From contig CAWIQJ010000001.1 of NCBI GenBank assembly GCA_963838235.1, forward strand, positions 124,001 through 188,000: DNA of 64,000 nt, given 5' to 3'. Position numbers and translations under genes: made by a program. Positions within the stretch are counted from its first letter, which is position 1, and each line of letters opens with the position of its first letter. Below, piece after piece: positions 30,031 through 39,097 of this stretch. Origin of the DNA: JAFECT01 sp963838235. Lineage in GTDB: Bacteria > Pseudomonadota > Alphaproteobacteria > Caulobacterales > Caulobacteraceae. The notes under the pieces were generated by a model that was given only the letters and a program-made list of their open reading frames with translations, was not told the origin of the DNA and did no database searches.

Positions 30031-30524
30031 CCGATGAGGTCGTCGTTCGACACATCCCGGTGAAGAACCGGCTGGCCGCCCTGATCAAGATGCCGGGCGG
30101 CAAGAAGCTGAAGGACGCGCTCTCCGATGCGGAGCGCAACTTGGAGACCGTGAAGGCCGATTGCGTCAGCCAGATCGACGCGCTGGTCGGCGAGATCCAG
30201 ACCCTGGCGAGCGGCGCCGGCGATCCCGACCTGGCGGCGCGCGAGCGGCTCTATGACCTGGGCAACCAGATCGTAAGCTTGGCCGGAACCTTCGGGATGT
30301 CGGGCCTCGGGCGCGCCGCCTACAGTCTGTGCGAACTGATCGACGTCACCCTGGACGCGGACGGTTGTCCGCGCGGCGAGATTCGGGTGCACGCCGAAAG
30401 CCTGCAGCTGTTGCGCCATGCCGAGCGGCTCGGCGAGGCGGGCGAAGCCGCCGTGCTGGAGGGCCTGGCCAAGATCATCCGCCACGCCCAGGGCCGCGCG
30501 ACCCGCACCCAGTCCGCAGCCTAG
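30027..30524 (+). CDS. Hpt-like four-helix protein lacking the phospho-histidine
   Basis: A 165-residue helical, soluble protein. Residues about 75-105 (LGNQIVSLAGTFGMSGLG, then AAYSLCELID) resemble small alphaproteobacterial Hpt proteins of the HDIKGQGGTFGYP type, but the His position is occupied by Asn80 (or Val83 in an alternative alignment). If so it cannot carry phosphate and may act as an adaptor or decoy. It lies between two receiver proteins, overlapping the first. The fold assignment is from pattern only. Confidence 0.6.
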   Translation: MTDEVVVRHIPVKNRLAALIKMPGGKKLKDALSDAERNLETVKADCVSQIDALVGEIQTLASGAGDPDLAARERLYDLGNQIVSLAGTFGMSGLGRAAYSLCELIDVTLDADGCPRGEIRVHAESLQLLRHAERLGEAGEAAVLEGLAKIIRHAQGRATRTQSAA

Positions 30525-30664
30525 GCCTCACCCTCGTCGGGGTCAGGATGGGCCGGCGCAGGCGGGTCGCTGGCCGGGAAGCTTTCCTCCAGCGCCTCGT
30601 CCAGCAGGTCTTCCTGGTGGTCAACGTCCTGATTTTCCGGCGTTTCCGGCGGGAATTCCGGCAT
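30521..30664 (-). CDS. 47-residue acidic protein with DEALEESFPASDPPA motif
   Basis: An ORF below common length cut-offs. It starts at ATG 30664 with GGGAGG 8 nt upstream, and codes for a very acidic, Pro-rich protein containing LLDEALEESFPASDPPAPAH. The DEALEESFPASDPP signature recurs in small proteins of many proteobacteria, of unknown function. Its TAG stop overlaps the convergent Hpt-like gene by 4 nt. The codon pattern, ribosome-binding site and recognised motif make it a credible gene. Confidence 0.75.
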   Translation of the reverse strand: MPEFPPETPENQDVDHQEDLLDEALEESFPASDPPAPAHPDPDEGEA

Positions 30665-30755
30665 GGCTGAGGCCTCCCGGGCGAACCTGATTATCAAGAT
30701 GATCTTTACCCTGCCCGTTTAGGCTGTCCGGATTGAGTTCGGGAGTCGCATTCGC

Positions 30756-31565
30756 GTGTACGCCGTCGATCCGAAGATCCTCCAGCAACTGGAGGCGCAC
30801 GTCCGCCGGGTTCTGATCGTCGATCCGAACCCTGCCGCTTCGCGTCTGCTCGCCGAACAATTGAAGGGCCTGGGCGCGCGAGAGCTCTATTTCGACCCGG
30901 CCGAGCGCAGCGCGCTCGAGATGGCGCGCGAGACCGATCCCTGCATCATCTTCGTGGAATGCACCGGGCCCAAGCTCGACGGTGGGTCGTTCACGCGCAA
31001 GCTGCGCCGCTCGAACATGGCCTGCCGCCAGGCGCCGGTGGTCATGATGACGTCCGATGCCATCGCGTCCACGATCAAGGACGCGCGCGATTCCGGCGTG
31101 CACGAATTCCTGCGCAAGCCGTTCACCGGCGGCGACCTGCTGAAGCGCGTGATGGCGGTGGCGATCAAGCCGCGCAACTGGATCGAGGGGATGAGTTACG
31201 TCGGTCCCGACCGGCGCCGCTTCAACTCCGCGGAGTTCACCGGCTCGCGCAAGCGCAAGGCCGACAAGGCGCAGAGCGAAGCCGAAGGCCACGTGCAGGT
31301 GATCGATCAGGCCGTGCGGATTTTGCGCGCGGCGCTTACCCAGTTCGACAGCGATCCGGCCCAGGCCGTGCGCGCCATGCGCGACCAGGCCGCGACGCTG
31401 AAGCGGGTTGCGACGTCCGGCGTGGGCGAGGCGCGTCTGGCCGTGGCGGTGGCGGGGTTGGAGATCGCGCTCGGCAACGCCGCGCCCACGCGCGCGGACC
31501 TTGCCGCGCCGGTGCAAGCCCTGCTCGACCTCTATCCGACCGTGCAGGATAAGTCGGCGGCCTGA
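30756..31565 (+). CDS. Pseudo-receiver protein with Glu at the phospho-acceptor site
   Basis: A 269-residue protein. The N-terminal receiver (about 16-135) has VLIVDPNPAASRLLAEQL and the Thr in VVMMTSDA and Lys121 in FLRKPFTGG, but the acceptor position is Glu68 (IIFVECTGPKLDGG); the spacing to P72 and DG75-76 matches canonical receivers. Asp-to-Glu at this site often mimics phosphorylation. SYVGPDRRRF follows, as in the receiver at 29440-30030, then a helical C-terminal region. GTG start with GGGAG upstream. Confidence 0.75.
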   Translation: MYAVDPKILQQLEAHVRRVLIVDPNPAASRLLAEQLKGLGARELYFDPAERSALEMARETDPCIIFVECTGPKLDGGSFTRKLRRSNMACRQAPVVMMTSDAIASTIKDARDSGVHEFLRKPFTGGDLLKRVMAVAIKPRNWIEGMSYVGPDRRRFNSAEFTGSRKRKADKAQSEAEGHVQVIDQAVRILRAALTQFDSDPAQAVRAMRDQAATLKRVATSGVGEARLAVAVAGLEIALGNAAPTRADLAAPVQALLDLYPTVQDKSAA

Positions 31566-31572
31566 CCGCGCG

Positions 31573-31989
31573 TCACGCCGCTGCGTCGTCGGGGTGACCC
31601 AGCACGCGCTCGACCAGGGCGGTGTCGCAGTATTCGGTCACTGCGGCGAGCTTGCCGTCCTTCAGCCGGTATACGAAGCAATAGCGGTTGTCGTATCGCT
31701 GTCCGTCGCGCGTGACATTGTCGCCGTGGGCCTCGACGATCACGTGGTCGCCGTCGGCGAAAATGCGGTCGGCGATGTTGCGGATGCGGCCGTCGATGCG
31801 CGACTGCAGCGCAGCGAACAGTTCGCCCACCACCGCCTTCTTGCCTTCGAACGCACGGGACCAACGCGTCGTCCCGCCGATGGTCCAGACGAAGTCGTCG
31901 GCCATGGCCTCCACCAGCGGACGCGCGTCGCCGTTCGCGAGCCCCGCGTAGATCACTTCGAGCAGGCGACGGTTCGCTTCGGCGCTCAC
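31573..31989 (-). CDS. SnoaL-like/NTF2-fold protein
   Basis: A 138-residue NTF2-like cone-fold protein with LLEVIYAGLANGDARPLVEA, MADDFVWTIGGTTRWSRAFE and the beta-rich half IVEAHGDNVTRDGQRYDNRY. Members include isomerases, hydrolases and ligand carriers; the substrate is unknown. The GTG start at 31989 lies in the rpoH stop (GTGA), so it is probably co-transcribed with the heat-shock sigma gene. It converges on the pseudo-receiver gene with a 7-nt gap. Confidence 0.75.
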   Translation of the reverse strand: MSAEANRRLLEVIYAGLANGDARPLVEAMADDFVWTIGGTTRWSRAFEGKKAVVGELFAALQSRIDGRIRNIADRIFADGDHVIVEAHGDNVTRDGQRYDNRYCFVYRLKDGKLAAVTEYCDTALVERVLGHPDDAAA

Positions 31990-32875
31990 GCGTCGACGAG
32001 GTTTCGCTCGGTGGCCGCCGCGCGCATCGCCTTCTGCAGTTTCTCGAAGGCGCGCACCTCGATCTGGCGCACGCGCTCGCGGCTGACGCCGTACTGGGTG
32101 GCGAGTTCTTCCAGGGTGGTCGGATCGTCCTTCAGCCGGCGCTCGGTGAGGATGTGGCGCTCGCGGTCGGTCAGTTCCTGCATCGCCTCTTCGAGCAGGC
32201 CCATGCGCAGAGTGTATTCCTGACCCTCGGCGACCTCGGTCTCCTGGCGAGACCTGGGCGTCGTCGGCCAGCCAGTCCTGCCATTCGCTCTCGCTGTCCG
32301 AACGCAACGGCGCGTTCAGCGACGCGTCCGGCCCGGAGAGGCGGCGGTTCATCGAGATCACGTCGGCGTTGGTCACGCCGAGCCGGGTGGCGATGTGCTC
32401 GACCTGCTCGGGACGCATGTCGCCTTCCTCGAGCGCGGAGATCTGGCTCTTGGCTTTGCGCAGGTTGAAGAACAGCTTTTTCTGGGCGGCGGTGGTGCCC
32501 ATCTTCACCAGCGACCAGGAGCGCAGGATGTATTCCTGGATCGACGCGCGGATCCACCACATGGCGTAGGTCGCCAGGCGGAAGCCGCGGTCGGGATCGA
32601 ACTTCTTCACCGCCTGCATCAGGCCGACGTTGCCTTCGGAGATGACCTCCCCGATGGGCAGGCCGTAGCCGCGGTAGCCCATGGCGATCTTGGCCACGAG
32701 CCTGCAGGTGCGAGGTGACGAGCTTGTGGGCGGCGGTCGGGTCCTCGTGCTCCTGCCAGCGTTTGGCGAGCATGAATTCCTCGTCCTTGGTCAACATCGG
32801 AAATTTGCGGATTTCCGTGAGATACCGCGACAGACCGCCTTCCGGCGTCATTACTGCGAGTGAACTTAGAGCCAT
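31986..32875 (-). CDS. rpoH: RNA polymerase heat-shock sigma factor RpoH (frame interrupted)
   Basis: Sigma-32 for heat-shock promoters. The N terminus LSRYLTEIRKFPMLTKDEEF and AKRWQEHEDPTAAHKLVTSH, region 2 GNVGLMQAVKKFDPDRGFRL and ATYAMWWIRASIQEYILRSW, the RpoH box (AQKKLFFNLRKAKSQISALE) and region 4 TLEELATQYGVSRERVRQIE are all present. Frame breaks lie near 32700-32708 and 32252-32257 (one apparent extra G each). The rebuilt length of about 296 residues is normal. FtsH, which degrades RpoH elsewhere, is encoded in this window. Confidence 0.94.
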
Positions 32876-33037
32876 GGTTTTACCGGTCTCCCGCCGGTGC
32901 TCGGCACGATTGGCTGCGGTCCGAGGACCCCCCTAACCGCTCCGAGATAGATATGGTTGCGGACGATGGAAGTCGCCCCCGGCGATCTGGTCGCCCGAGC
33001 GTGGCCTTTACGTCCCACTTGCGGATCATTGCGGCGC

Positions 33038-33066
33038 ACCCTATCAGAGAGTGCGTCCTTTTTCAA
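33038..33066 (-). promoter_or_regulatory. Candidate rpoH promoter
   Basis: On the minus strand TTGAAA (33066-33061) and TAGGGT (33043-33038) are separated by 17 nt, upstream of rpoH. This would give a leader of about 160 nt. Just before the start codon the leader has ACCGG/CCGGT arms enclosing the GGGAG ribosome-binding site, which could act as a thermosensing hairpin. The boxes are matched by eye; start-site mapping is needed. Confidence 0.35.
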
Positions 33067-33120
33067 GACTTACTTTTTAAAGCGCCATGACCCCTTATAC
33101 GGCCCCGGAATCAGACCGGA

Positions 33121-34140
33121 TCAGAGCTCGGCGAGCCGGGATTCGAGCCCCGTCATGTCCGCCGGAGGGGCGGTCTCAAATCTGAGCGCAGCCCCCGTAA
33201 TAGGGTGGATGAATCCCAGGACCGCGGCGTGCAGGGCCTGGCGTGTGAGGCCGACGGCCTCAATCGCCGCCTGGACGGAGGCGGCGGGGCGTCCTGCGCC
33301 GTAGACCGGATCGCCCAGGCAGGGCGCGCCCCTGGAGGCCAGGTGGACGCGAATCTGGTGGGTGCGGCCGGTTTCCAGGCGACAGGCGACGCGGGCGGCC
33401 AGCGGCCTGGCGGCGGGGCCGAAGGCGCGCTCGACCCGGTAGTCGGTGATCGCCTCGCGACCGCCGGTCTTCAGCACCGCCATCTTCTTGCGGTTCGTCG
33501 CAGAGCGGCCGAGGCGCGTCTCGATCCGTCCGCGGGCGGGCGCGGGCGCGCCGCGGGTGAGCGCCAGGTACAGCCGTTCGATGTCGTGACGGCTGAACAG
33601 GGCCGACAGGCCCGCGTGCGCTGCGTCGGTCTTGGCCGCGACCATCACGCCCGAGGTGTCCTTGTCGAGCCGGTGCACGATGCCCGGTCGCACGACCCCG
33701 CCTACGCCCGAGAGCGAACTTGCACAGTGGTGCAACAGGGCGTTGACCAGGGTGCCGGTTTCGTTGCCCGGGGCCGGATGCGCCGCCATGCCGGCGGGCT
33801 TGTCGACGACGATCAGGTGCTCGTCCTCGAACAGCACCACGAGCGGAATCGCTTCCGGTTGCGGCTCGGCGGCGACCGGTGGCGGCACGACGATGCGGTA
33901 GCGGCCGGGCTCAGTCTTCGCCGACGCGCTCGCCACGCGCAGGCCGGCATAGGTCACCGCGCCCTCGGCGATGAGCGCCTGCAGCCGCGCGCGCGACAGA
34001 CCTTCCGCGCGATCGGCCAGCGTCTTGTCCAGACGCGCCCCCGCGTCGGCCTCGGCGATGTCGATGACGATCAGGCCCGACGGCGCATCGTCCGAATCCT
34101 CGAACGCGTCGTCGATGTCGCCCTGCAGGTCACGGGGGTT
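33121..34140 (-). CDS. rluD: RluD-type 23S rRNA pseudouridine synthase
   Basis: About 330 residues. The N-terminal S4-like RNA-binding domain is GARLDKTLADRAEGLSRARL, with LQALIAEGAVTYAG; the RluA/C/D catalytic domain has IVDKPAGMAAHP-like text, the catalytic Asp in GIVHRLDKDTSGVMVAAKTD, and ETGRTHQIRVHLASRG. No ATG, GTG or TTG is available in frame between the LysE gene and the S4 domain, so the exact start is unclear: either CTG or a lost base near 34130. The 5' boundary is provisional. Confidence 0.88.
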   Translation of the reverse strand, partial: NPRDLQGDIDDAFEDSDDAPSGLIVIDIAEADAGARLDKTLADRAEGLSRARLQALIAEGAVTYAGLRVASASAKTEPGRYRIVVPPPVAAEPQPEAIPLVVLFEDEHLIVVDKPAGMAAHPAPGNETGTLVNALLHHCASSLSGVGGVVRPGIVHRLDKDTSGVMVAAKTDAAHAGLSALFSRHDIERLYLALTRGAPAPARGRIETRLGRSATNRKKMAVLKTGGREAITDYRVERAFGPAARPLAARVACRLETGRTHQIRVHLASRGAPCLGDPVYGAGRPAASVQAAIEAVGLTRQALHAAVLGFIHPITGAALRFETAPPADMTGLESRLAEL

Positions 34141-34778
34141 CAGCGCCGGGCCTCCAGCGCGAGACGCGCGCCGAAGGCGAGGAAGACGACGCCGGTCACC
34201 CGGTCGAGCAGCTTCAACACACCGGGCCGCTTCAATGCCGTGGTGATGCGGTGCGTGGCGCCGGTCAGGAAGGCGAGCCACAGGGCGCCGATCACCGCGT
34301 GAATCACACCCAGCAGCAGCACGAACGGTCCGACCGGCGCGCCGTGCGGCACGAACTGCGGCAGGAAGGAAACGTAGAAGACGCCGACCTTCGGGTTCAG
34401 CATGTTGGTCAGGAACCCCTTGCCGAACCATCCCAACGCGCCGCGCCGGCGCTCGGTGGTGGTCATGGCGTCGGCGAACGCCGTGCGCGGGCTGACGATC
34501 ATCTTCACGCCCAGCCACACCAGATAGGCGGCGCCGACCCACTTGAGGATCTCGTAGGCCAGTCTCGAGGCCGCCAGCAGAGCGCCCAGGCCCAGCGCCG
34601 TCAGGCTGGCCCAACCCAGGCAGCCGAACGCGATGCCGAGGGTGGCCGCCAGGCCCGCGCGGCGCCCTTCGGACGCGGAGGTGCGCACCACCAGCGCGGT
34701 GTCGAGCCCCGGCGTGATGGTCAGGAGCGTGGCGGCAACGATGAAGGCGGCGAGCGCCGCGAAGGTCGGCGACAGCAT
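34140..34778 (-). CDS. LysE/RhtB family amino-acid exporter
   Basis: A 212-residue inner-membrane protein with about six TM helices. It starts LAAFIVAATLLTITPGLDTA, with the TPGxD motif of the family, and has FLTNMLNPKVGVFYVSFLPQ typical of LysE/RhtB. Substrate probably an amino acid or homoserine lactone-like compound, not predictable. It lies upstream of the RluD-type gene in the same direction. Confidence 0.9.
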   Translation of the reverse strand: MLSPTFAALAAFIVAATLLTITPGLDTALVVRTSASEGRRAGLAATLGIAFGCLGWASLTALGLGALLAASRLAYEILKWVGAAYLVWLGVKMIVSPRTAFADAMTTTERRRGALGWFGKGFLTNMLNPKVGVFYVSFLPQFVPHGAPVGPFVLLLGVIHAVIGALWLAFLTGATHRITTALKRPGVLKLLDRVTGVVFLAFGARLALEARR

Positions 34779-34810
34779 GGCTGGGACTTACACCATGGGT
34801 TCAAAAGCAA

Positions 34811-34836
34811 AAAGGCCCGGGCGAACCCGGGCCTTT
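34811..34836 (-). terminator. Intrinsic terminator after exbD
   Basis: An 11-bp perfect stem, AAAGGCCCGGG (34811-34821) with CCCGGGCCTTT (34826-34836), and a CGAA loop. On the minus strand it is followed by TTGCTTTT, so it should end leftward transcription from exbD and protect the lysE gene from read-through. Confidence 0.8.
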
Positions 34837-34858
34837 GTCTGATCGGGCCTCAGCGCGA

Positions 34859-35323
<465 letters not shown>

Positions 35324-35466
35324 CTATTCGTTCTCCATTGCAGGCCGCCCCCAACGCAAATCCGTCAGGCGCGCACGCGTCAACTCCGGGCGAAAAGTCA
35401 CACCACGACCGTCCCAAGTAAAGGGGCGGTGGCGCATCGGGTTCCCCTTTCACCCGTAGGGGGAAC

Positions 35467-36093
35467 TCAGCCGCGCTGGGTCAGCCGCAGGAAGCGGTCT
35501 TGCAGGCCTATATCCGCTTTGAAAGCGCCCGTGAACTGGGTCGTAATGGTCGAGACGTGCCGGTGATGGACCCCGCGGGTGGTCATGCACTGGTGCTCGG
35601 CGTCGATCAGGACCGCAACCCCTTCCGGGTCAAGGGATTCGGTGATGGCGTCGGCGATCTGCTGGGTCAGGGTCTCCTGGGTCTGGAGCCGCTTGGAGAA
35701 GATCTCGACCACCCGGGCGATCTTGGAGATCCCGACCACCTTGGCCCGGGGCATGTAGGCCACATAGGCCTTGCCCAGAAAGGCGGCCATGTGGTGCTCG
35801 CAGTGGCTTTCCACCTCGATGTCCCGGAGCATGACCATCTCGTCGTAGCCCTGGACGTCCTCGAACACCCGCTCCAGCTCCTTGGCGGGGTCGGCGTGGT
35901 AGCCTTGGAACCACTCGGCGTAGGCGTCGACCACCCGCTGGGGGGTGTCGAGCAGGCCCTCGCGGCGGGGATCGTCCCCGGCCCAGGCGATCAGGGTCCG
36001 GACCGCCTCCAGGGCGGTCTCGCGGCTGGGTTTTTTGGCAGGCTCCAACTCGTTCGCGCCCCGGGGAGTGCGGGCGTCGGTAAAGGCGTCCAT
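35467..36093 (-). CDS. folE: GTP cyclohydrolase I
   Basis: First step of tetrahydrofolate synthesis: GTP to dihydroneopterin triphosphate. The 208-residue protein has TPQRVVDAYAEWFQGYHADP, the zinc site VESHCEHHMAAFLGKAYVAY, GISKIARVVEIFSKRLQTQE and the second Cys in DAEHQCMTTRGV. The ATG at 36093 (MDAFTDARTPRGANELEP) is preferred over the longer frame, which runs into the cysS upstream region. FolP and fau elsewhere in the window belong to the same pathway. Confidence 0.96.
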   Translation of the reverse strand: MDAFTDARTPRGANELEPAKKPSRETALEAVRTLIAWAGDDPRREGLLDTPQRVVDAYAEWFQGYHADPAKELERVFEDVQGYDEMVMLRDIEVESHCEHHMAAFLGKAYVAYMPRAKVVGISKIARVVEIFSKRLQTQETLTQQIADAITESLDPEGVAVLIDAEHQCMTTRGVHHRHVSTITTQFTGAFKADIGLQDRFLRLTQRG

Positions 36094-36275
36094 CCGAATC
36101 AATGCTCTTTCCGAGGGTCGAGTAGCGCCGGGACGACGATCCCGGAATGACGCGTGGCATCCCTCATCTGCGGAGCTTTGACGGCGGACCAGAGGTCCGG
36201 GTTCCCGCCCATAGGCGCTCCGCACGCCCACAGCTATATGGGACGCCGATGGTATCCGGCAACTTTGGCGTGACG

Positions 36276-37670
36276 ATGAACCTGGCCCTCTACGACACCA
36301 TGGCGCGGCGCAAGCGCGCGTTTGAGCCCCGCGACCCGGGCCGGGTGACCGTCTATGTCTGCGGGCCCACGGTTTACGACTACGCCCATATCGGCAACGC
36401 CCGCCCGCCGGTGGTATTCGACGTTCTGTTCCGCCTGCTGCGCCGGCTCTACGGGGCCGAGCACGTGATCTACGCCCGCAACGTCACCGACGTGGACGAC
36501 AAGATTAACGCCAAGGCCATGGCAGAGGGCGTGCCGATCGGCGAGATCGCCGCGCGCTACGAGACCGCCTATCTCGAGGACATGGCCGAGCTCGGCGTGC
36601 TGCAGCCGACCCTGGCGCCGCACGTGACCGAGCACATGGAGGCGATCCGGGGTCAGATCGCGGCCCTGATCGACCGCGGCGCGGCTTACGTGGCGGAAGG
36701 CCATGTGCTGTTCGACGTGTCCAGCTTCGCCGACTACGGCGCGCTGTCGGGCCGCAACGTCGAGGACATGATCGCCGGCGCCCGGGTCGAGGTGGCGCCC
36801 TACAAGAAGAACCCGCACGACTTCGTGCTGTGGAAGCCCTCGAAACCCGGCGAACCCGAGTGGCCCTCGCCCTGGGGACCCGGCAGACCCGGCTGGCACA
36901 TCGAATGCTCGGCCATGATCGAGCAGGAGCTGGGCTTCCCCATCGACATTCACGGCGGCGGCCACGACCTGATCTTTCCGCACCACGAGAACGAACTCGC
37001 CCAGGGCCGCTCGGCCCACGGCGATCCGGAGTACGCGCGGTACTGGGTGCACAACGGGTTTCTGACTATGGACGCCGAGAAGATGTCGAAGAGCCTCGGC
37101 AATGTGAAACTGCTGCACGACCTGGTGCAGAACGTGCCCGGCGAGGCGGTGCGCATGGCGCTGTTGCAGGGCCACTATCGGGCGCCGCTCGACTGGACCG
37201 ACGCCCTGGTGGTGCAGTCGCGTAAGAACCTCGACCGGCTCTACGGCGCCCTGCGGCGCGCGAAAGCCATCGAGGCGGACGCGAGTGAGCCGCCGCAGGC
37301 CTTCCTCGCCGCGCTCTACGACGATCTGAATACGCCGGGCGCGCTCGCGGTGCTGTTCGAACTGTCGACCCTGATCGAAAAGGCGGTGGGCGCCAACGAT
37401 GCGGCTGGTGCTACGGCAGCCAAGGGCGCGCTGTTGGCGGCGGGCGAGCTGGTGGGTCTGCTCGGCGCCGATCCGGACGCTTGGTTCGAGGGCGGGGCCG
37501 ACGACGACCAAAAGGCGCATATCGACCAGCTCATCGCCGCGCGCGACGCCGCGCGCCGGGCCAAGGATTGGGCCGAGGCCGACCGCATCCGCGACGAACT
37601 GAACGCCTTGAATGTCGTGGTGATGGACGGCCCCGGCGGCGCCGTCTGGCGTTTCCAGGAGCCCGCATGA
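36276..37670 (+). CDS. cysS: Cysteinyl-tRNA synthetase
   Basis: A class I synthetase of 464 residues. Seen: VYVCGPTVYDYAHIGNARPP with the zinc Cys and the HIGH-like HIGN, the zinc-binding region around WHIECSAM and FPHHENELAQ, and KMSKSLGN. The ATG at 36276 (MNLALYDTMARRKRAFEPRD) matches the family start; an in-frame ATG at 36249 is possible. The gene is divergent from folE and intact. Confidence 0.96.
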   Translation: MNLALYDTMARRKRAFEPRDPGRVTVYVCGPTVYDYAHIGNARPPVVFDVLFRLLRRLYGAEHVIYARNVTDVDDKINAKAMAEGVPIGEIAARYETAYLEDMAELGVLQPTLAPHVTEHMEAIRGQIAALIDRGAAYVAEGHVLFDVSSFADYGALSGRNVEDMIAGARVEVAPYKKNPHDFVLWKPSKPGEPEWPSPWGPGRPGWHIECSAMIEQELGFPIDIHGGGHDLIFPHHENELAQGRSAHGDPEYARYWVHNGFLTMDAEKMSKSLGNVKLLHDLVQNVPGEAVRMALLQGHYRAPLDWTDALVVQSRKNLDRLYGALRRAKAIEADASEPPQAFLAALYDDLNTPGALAVLFELSTLIEKAVGANDAAGATAAKGALLAAGELVGLLGADPDAWFEGGADDDQKAHIDQLIAARDAARRAKDWAEADRIRDELNALNVVVMDGPGGAVWRFQEPA

Positions 37671-38563
37671 TCCGCACAGTCGCACTCCTCGTGGTCGCCA
37701 CGGTGCTGGCGGCGCCGGCCGCCCGGGCGGCGGATCAGCCCTGCGCCGCCGCGATCGCGCATGGCGCGCGCTGCGAGGCGGCGAACGCGGAGGCGAGGCG
37801 GCTCCTGGACGCACGCGGCCTCGCCGGCGCGGTGGTGATCCGCGATGTGCGCACCGGCGCGGTGCTGGTTTCCGCCGAGCGCGGCGGCGGCCAGGCGCGC
37901 TTCGATGCGGACACGCCGGTGCTGCCGCTGTCGATCATGAAGGTCTATCTCGCCGCCGAGGCCTGGGAGCATTCGACCGCGCCGGATCAGCGGCTGACCG
38001 ATCTCGTCGCCGAGGGCTCGGACAACGAGGGCCGCGCCATCGCGCTCAATCTGCGCACGAGACTGGGATCGCGCATCATGCTGGGCGATCTGGCGCGGTT
38101 CGGCCTGCCGCCCTGCGGCGCCGCGCCCTGCGCCTGGCTGAACGATCACAGGTCGGACAAGACCTGGGCGGACGTCTTCTCCTTGGGCGAGGCGGACGTG
38201 GCGACGACGGTCGATGACCTGTCGGCGTTCATGCGCGTCATCGGCAACGAGGGCGTGGGGTCGGAACGAATCCTGAGCGCCGCCACTGCCCACAAGCTGC
38301 AGGCGGCGATGCGCGCCACAGTCACGCGCGGCTCGGCGCGGCAGGTGGATGGACGGTTGCGCGGCGGCTGGACCCTGGGCGGCAAGACCGGCACCGGGCC
38401 GGCGACCCAACACCCTTACGACGGCGTCTTCACCGGCCTGGCCTTCGATCCGCACGGGGTTCCGCGTTATGCGGTGGCGATCTATCTCGCCCATGGCGGT
38501 CCAGGCGCCGGTCCGCCGGCGGAGACGGTTTCCGATCTCCTCGATTTTGCGCTCGGACTATAG
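37667..38563 (+). CDS. Secreted penicillin-recognising serine hydrolase (class A beta-lactamase-like fold)
   Basis: A 298-residue protein with a signal peptide (MIRTVALLVVATVLAAPAAR). It has the three active-site motifs in order: SIMK (Ser89, Lys92), SDN (118-120) and KTG (240-242). The Glu166/ExxLN omega-loop motif needed for class A deacylation is not seen, so it may be a DD-peptidase or transpeptidase-like protein rather than a true beta-lactamase. The ATG overlaps the cysS stop. Confidence 0.75.
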   Translation: MIRTVALLVVATVLAAPAARAADQPCAAAIAHGARCEAANAEARRLLDARGLAGAVVIRDVRTGAVLVSAERGGGQARFDADTPVLPLSIMKVYLAAEAWEHSTAPDQRLTDLVAEGSDNEGRAIALNLRTRLGSRIMLGDLARFGLPPCGAAPCAWLNDHRSDKTWADVFSLGEADVATTVDDLSAFMRVIGNEGVGSERILSAATAHKLQAAMRATVTRGSARQVDGRLRGGWTLGGKTGTGPATQHPYDGVFTGLAFDPHGVPRYAVAIYLAHGGPGAGPPAETVSDLLDFALGL

Positions 38564-38572
38564 GAGGTCGCG

Positions 38573-39097
38573 ATGAGCACGCCCGACCACTACCGGATGT
38601 TCGCGTCCTACAACGCCTGGGCCAACCGCCGGCTCTACGACGTGGCGGCGACCCTGTCCGACGCCGACTACCGCGCCGACCGCAAGGCCTTCTTCGGCTC
38701 CCTGCATCGGACGTTGAACCACCTGATGGTGGGCGACCGCATCTGGATGCATCGCTTCGACGGCGAGGGCGAGACCTATACCGAACTCGACCGCGTGCTC
38801 TCCGACGACTTCGCCGCCCTGCGCGCCGCGCGTGAAATCGAGGACGCCCGCATCGTGCGTTACGCCGACGGTCTTACCGAGGCGCGGCTCGCCGGCGAGT
38901 TGGAGTACCGCAACACCCAGGGCACAGCCTTCGTGTCGCCGCTGGCGCCGATGCTCGACCATTTCTTCAACCACCAGACACATCACCGCGGTCAGGCCCA
39001 CGCCCTGGTCAGCGCGGCGGGAACAGCCCCGCCGCCGCTCGACCTGCTGGTCTGGATCCGCGAACACGGCGTGATGCGCGCCAAGGAGTCCGCATGA
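38573..39097 (+). CDS. DinB family putative metal-dependent hydrolase
   Basis: A 174-residue four-helix DinB/YfiT-like protein. The N-terminal MFASYNAWANRRLYDV and the metal-binding His residues in LHRTLNHLMVGDRIW and FFNHQTHHRGQAHAL fit the family. Some members are thiol-dependent transferases; the substrate is unknown. It begins 9 nt after the preceding gene and overlaps the SRPBCC gene by 4 nt, forming a small operon. Confidence 0.88.
   Translation: MSTPDHYRMFASYNAWANRRLYDVAATLSDADYRADRKAFFGSLHRTLNHLMVGDRIWMHRFDGEGETYTELDRVLSDDFAALRAAREIEDARIVRYADGLTEARLAGELEYRNTQGTAFVSPLAPMLDHFFNHQTHHRGQAHALVSAAGTAPPPLDLLVWIREHGVMRAKESA

Noticed and set aside
36234..37814. 526-residue open frame antisense to cysS
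   Set aside because: cysS is intact with all synthetase motifs; the antisense frame has none.
37667..38563. Annotation as a resistance beta-lactamase
   Set aside because: The omega-loop Glu motif is not visible and the gene sits in a core operon with cysS; function as a resistance enzyme is unsupported.
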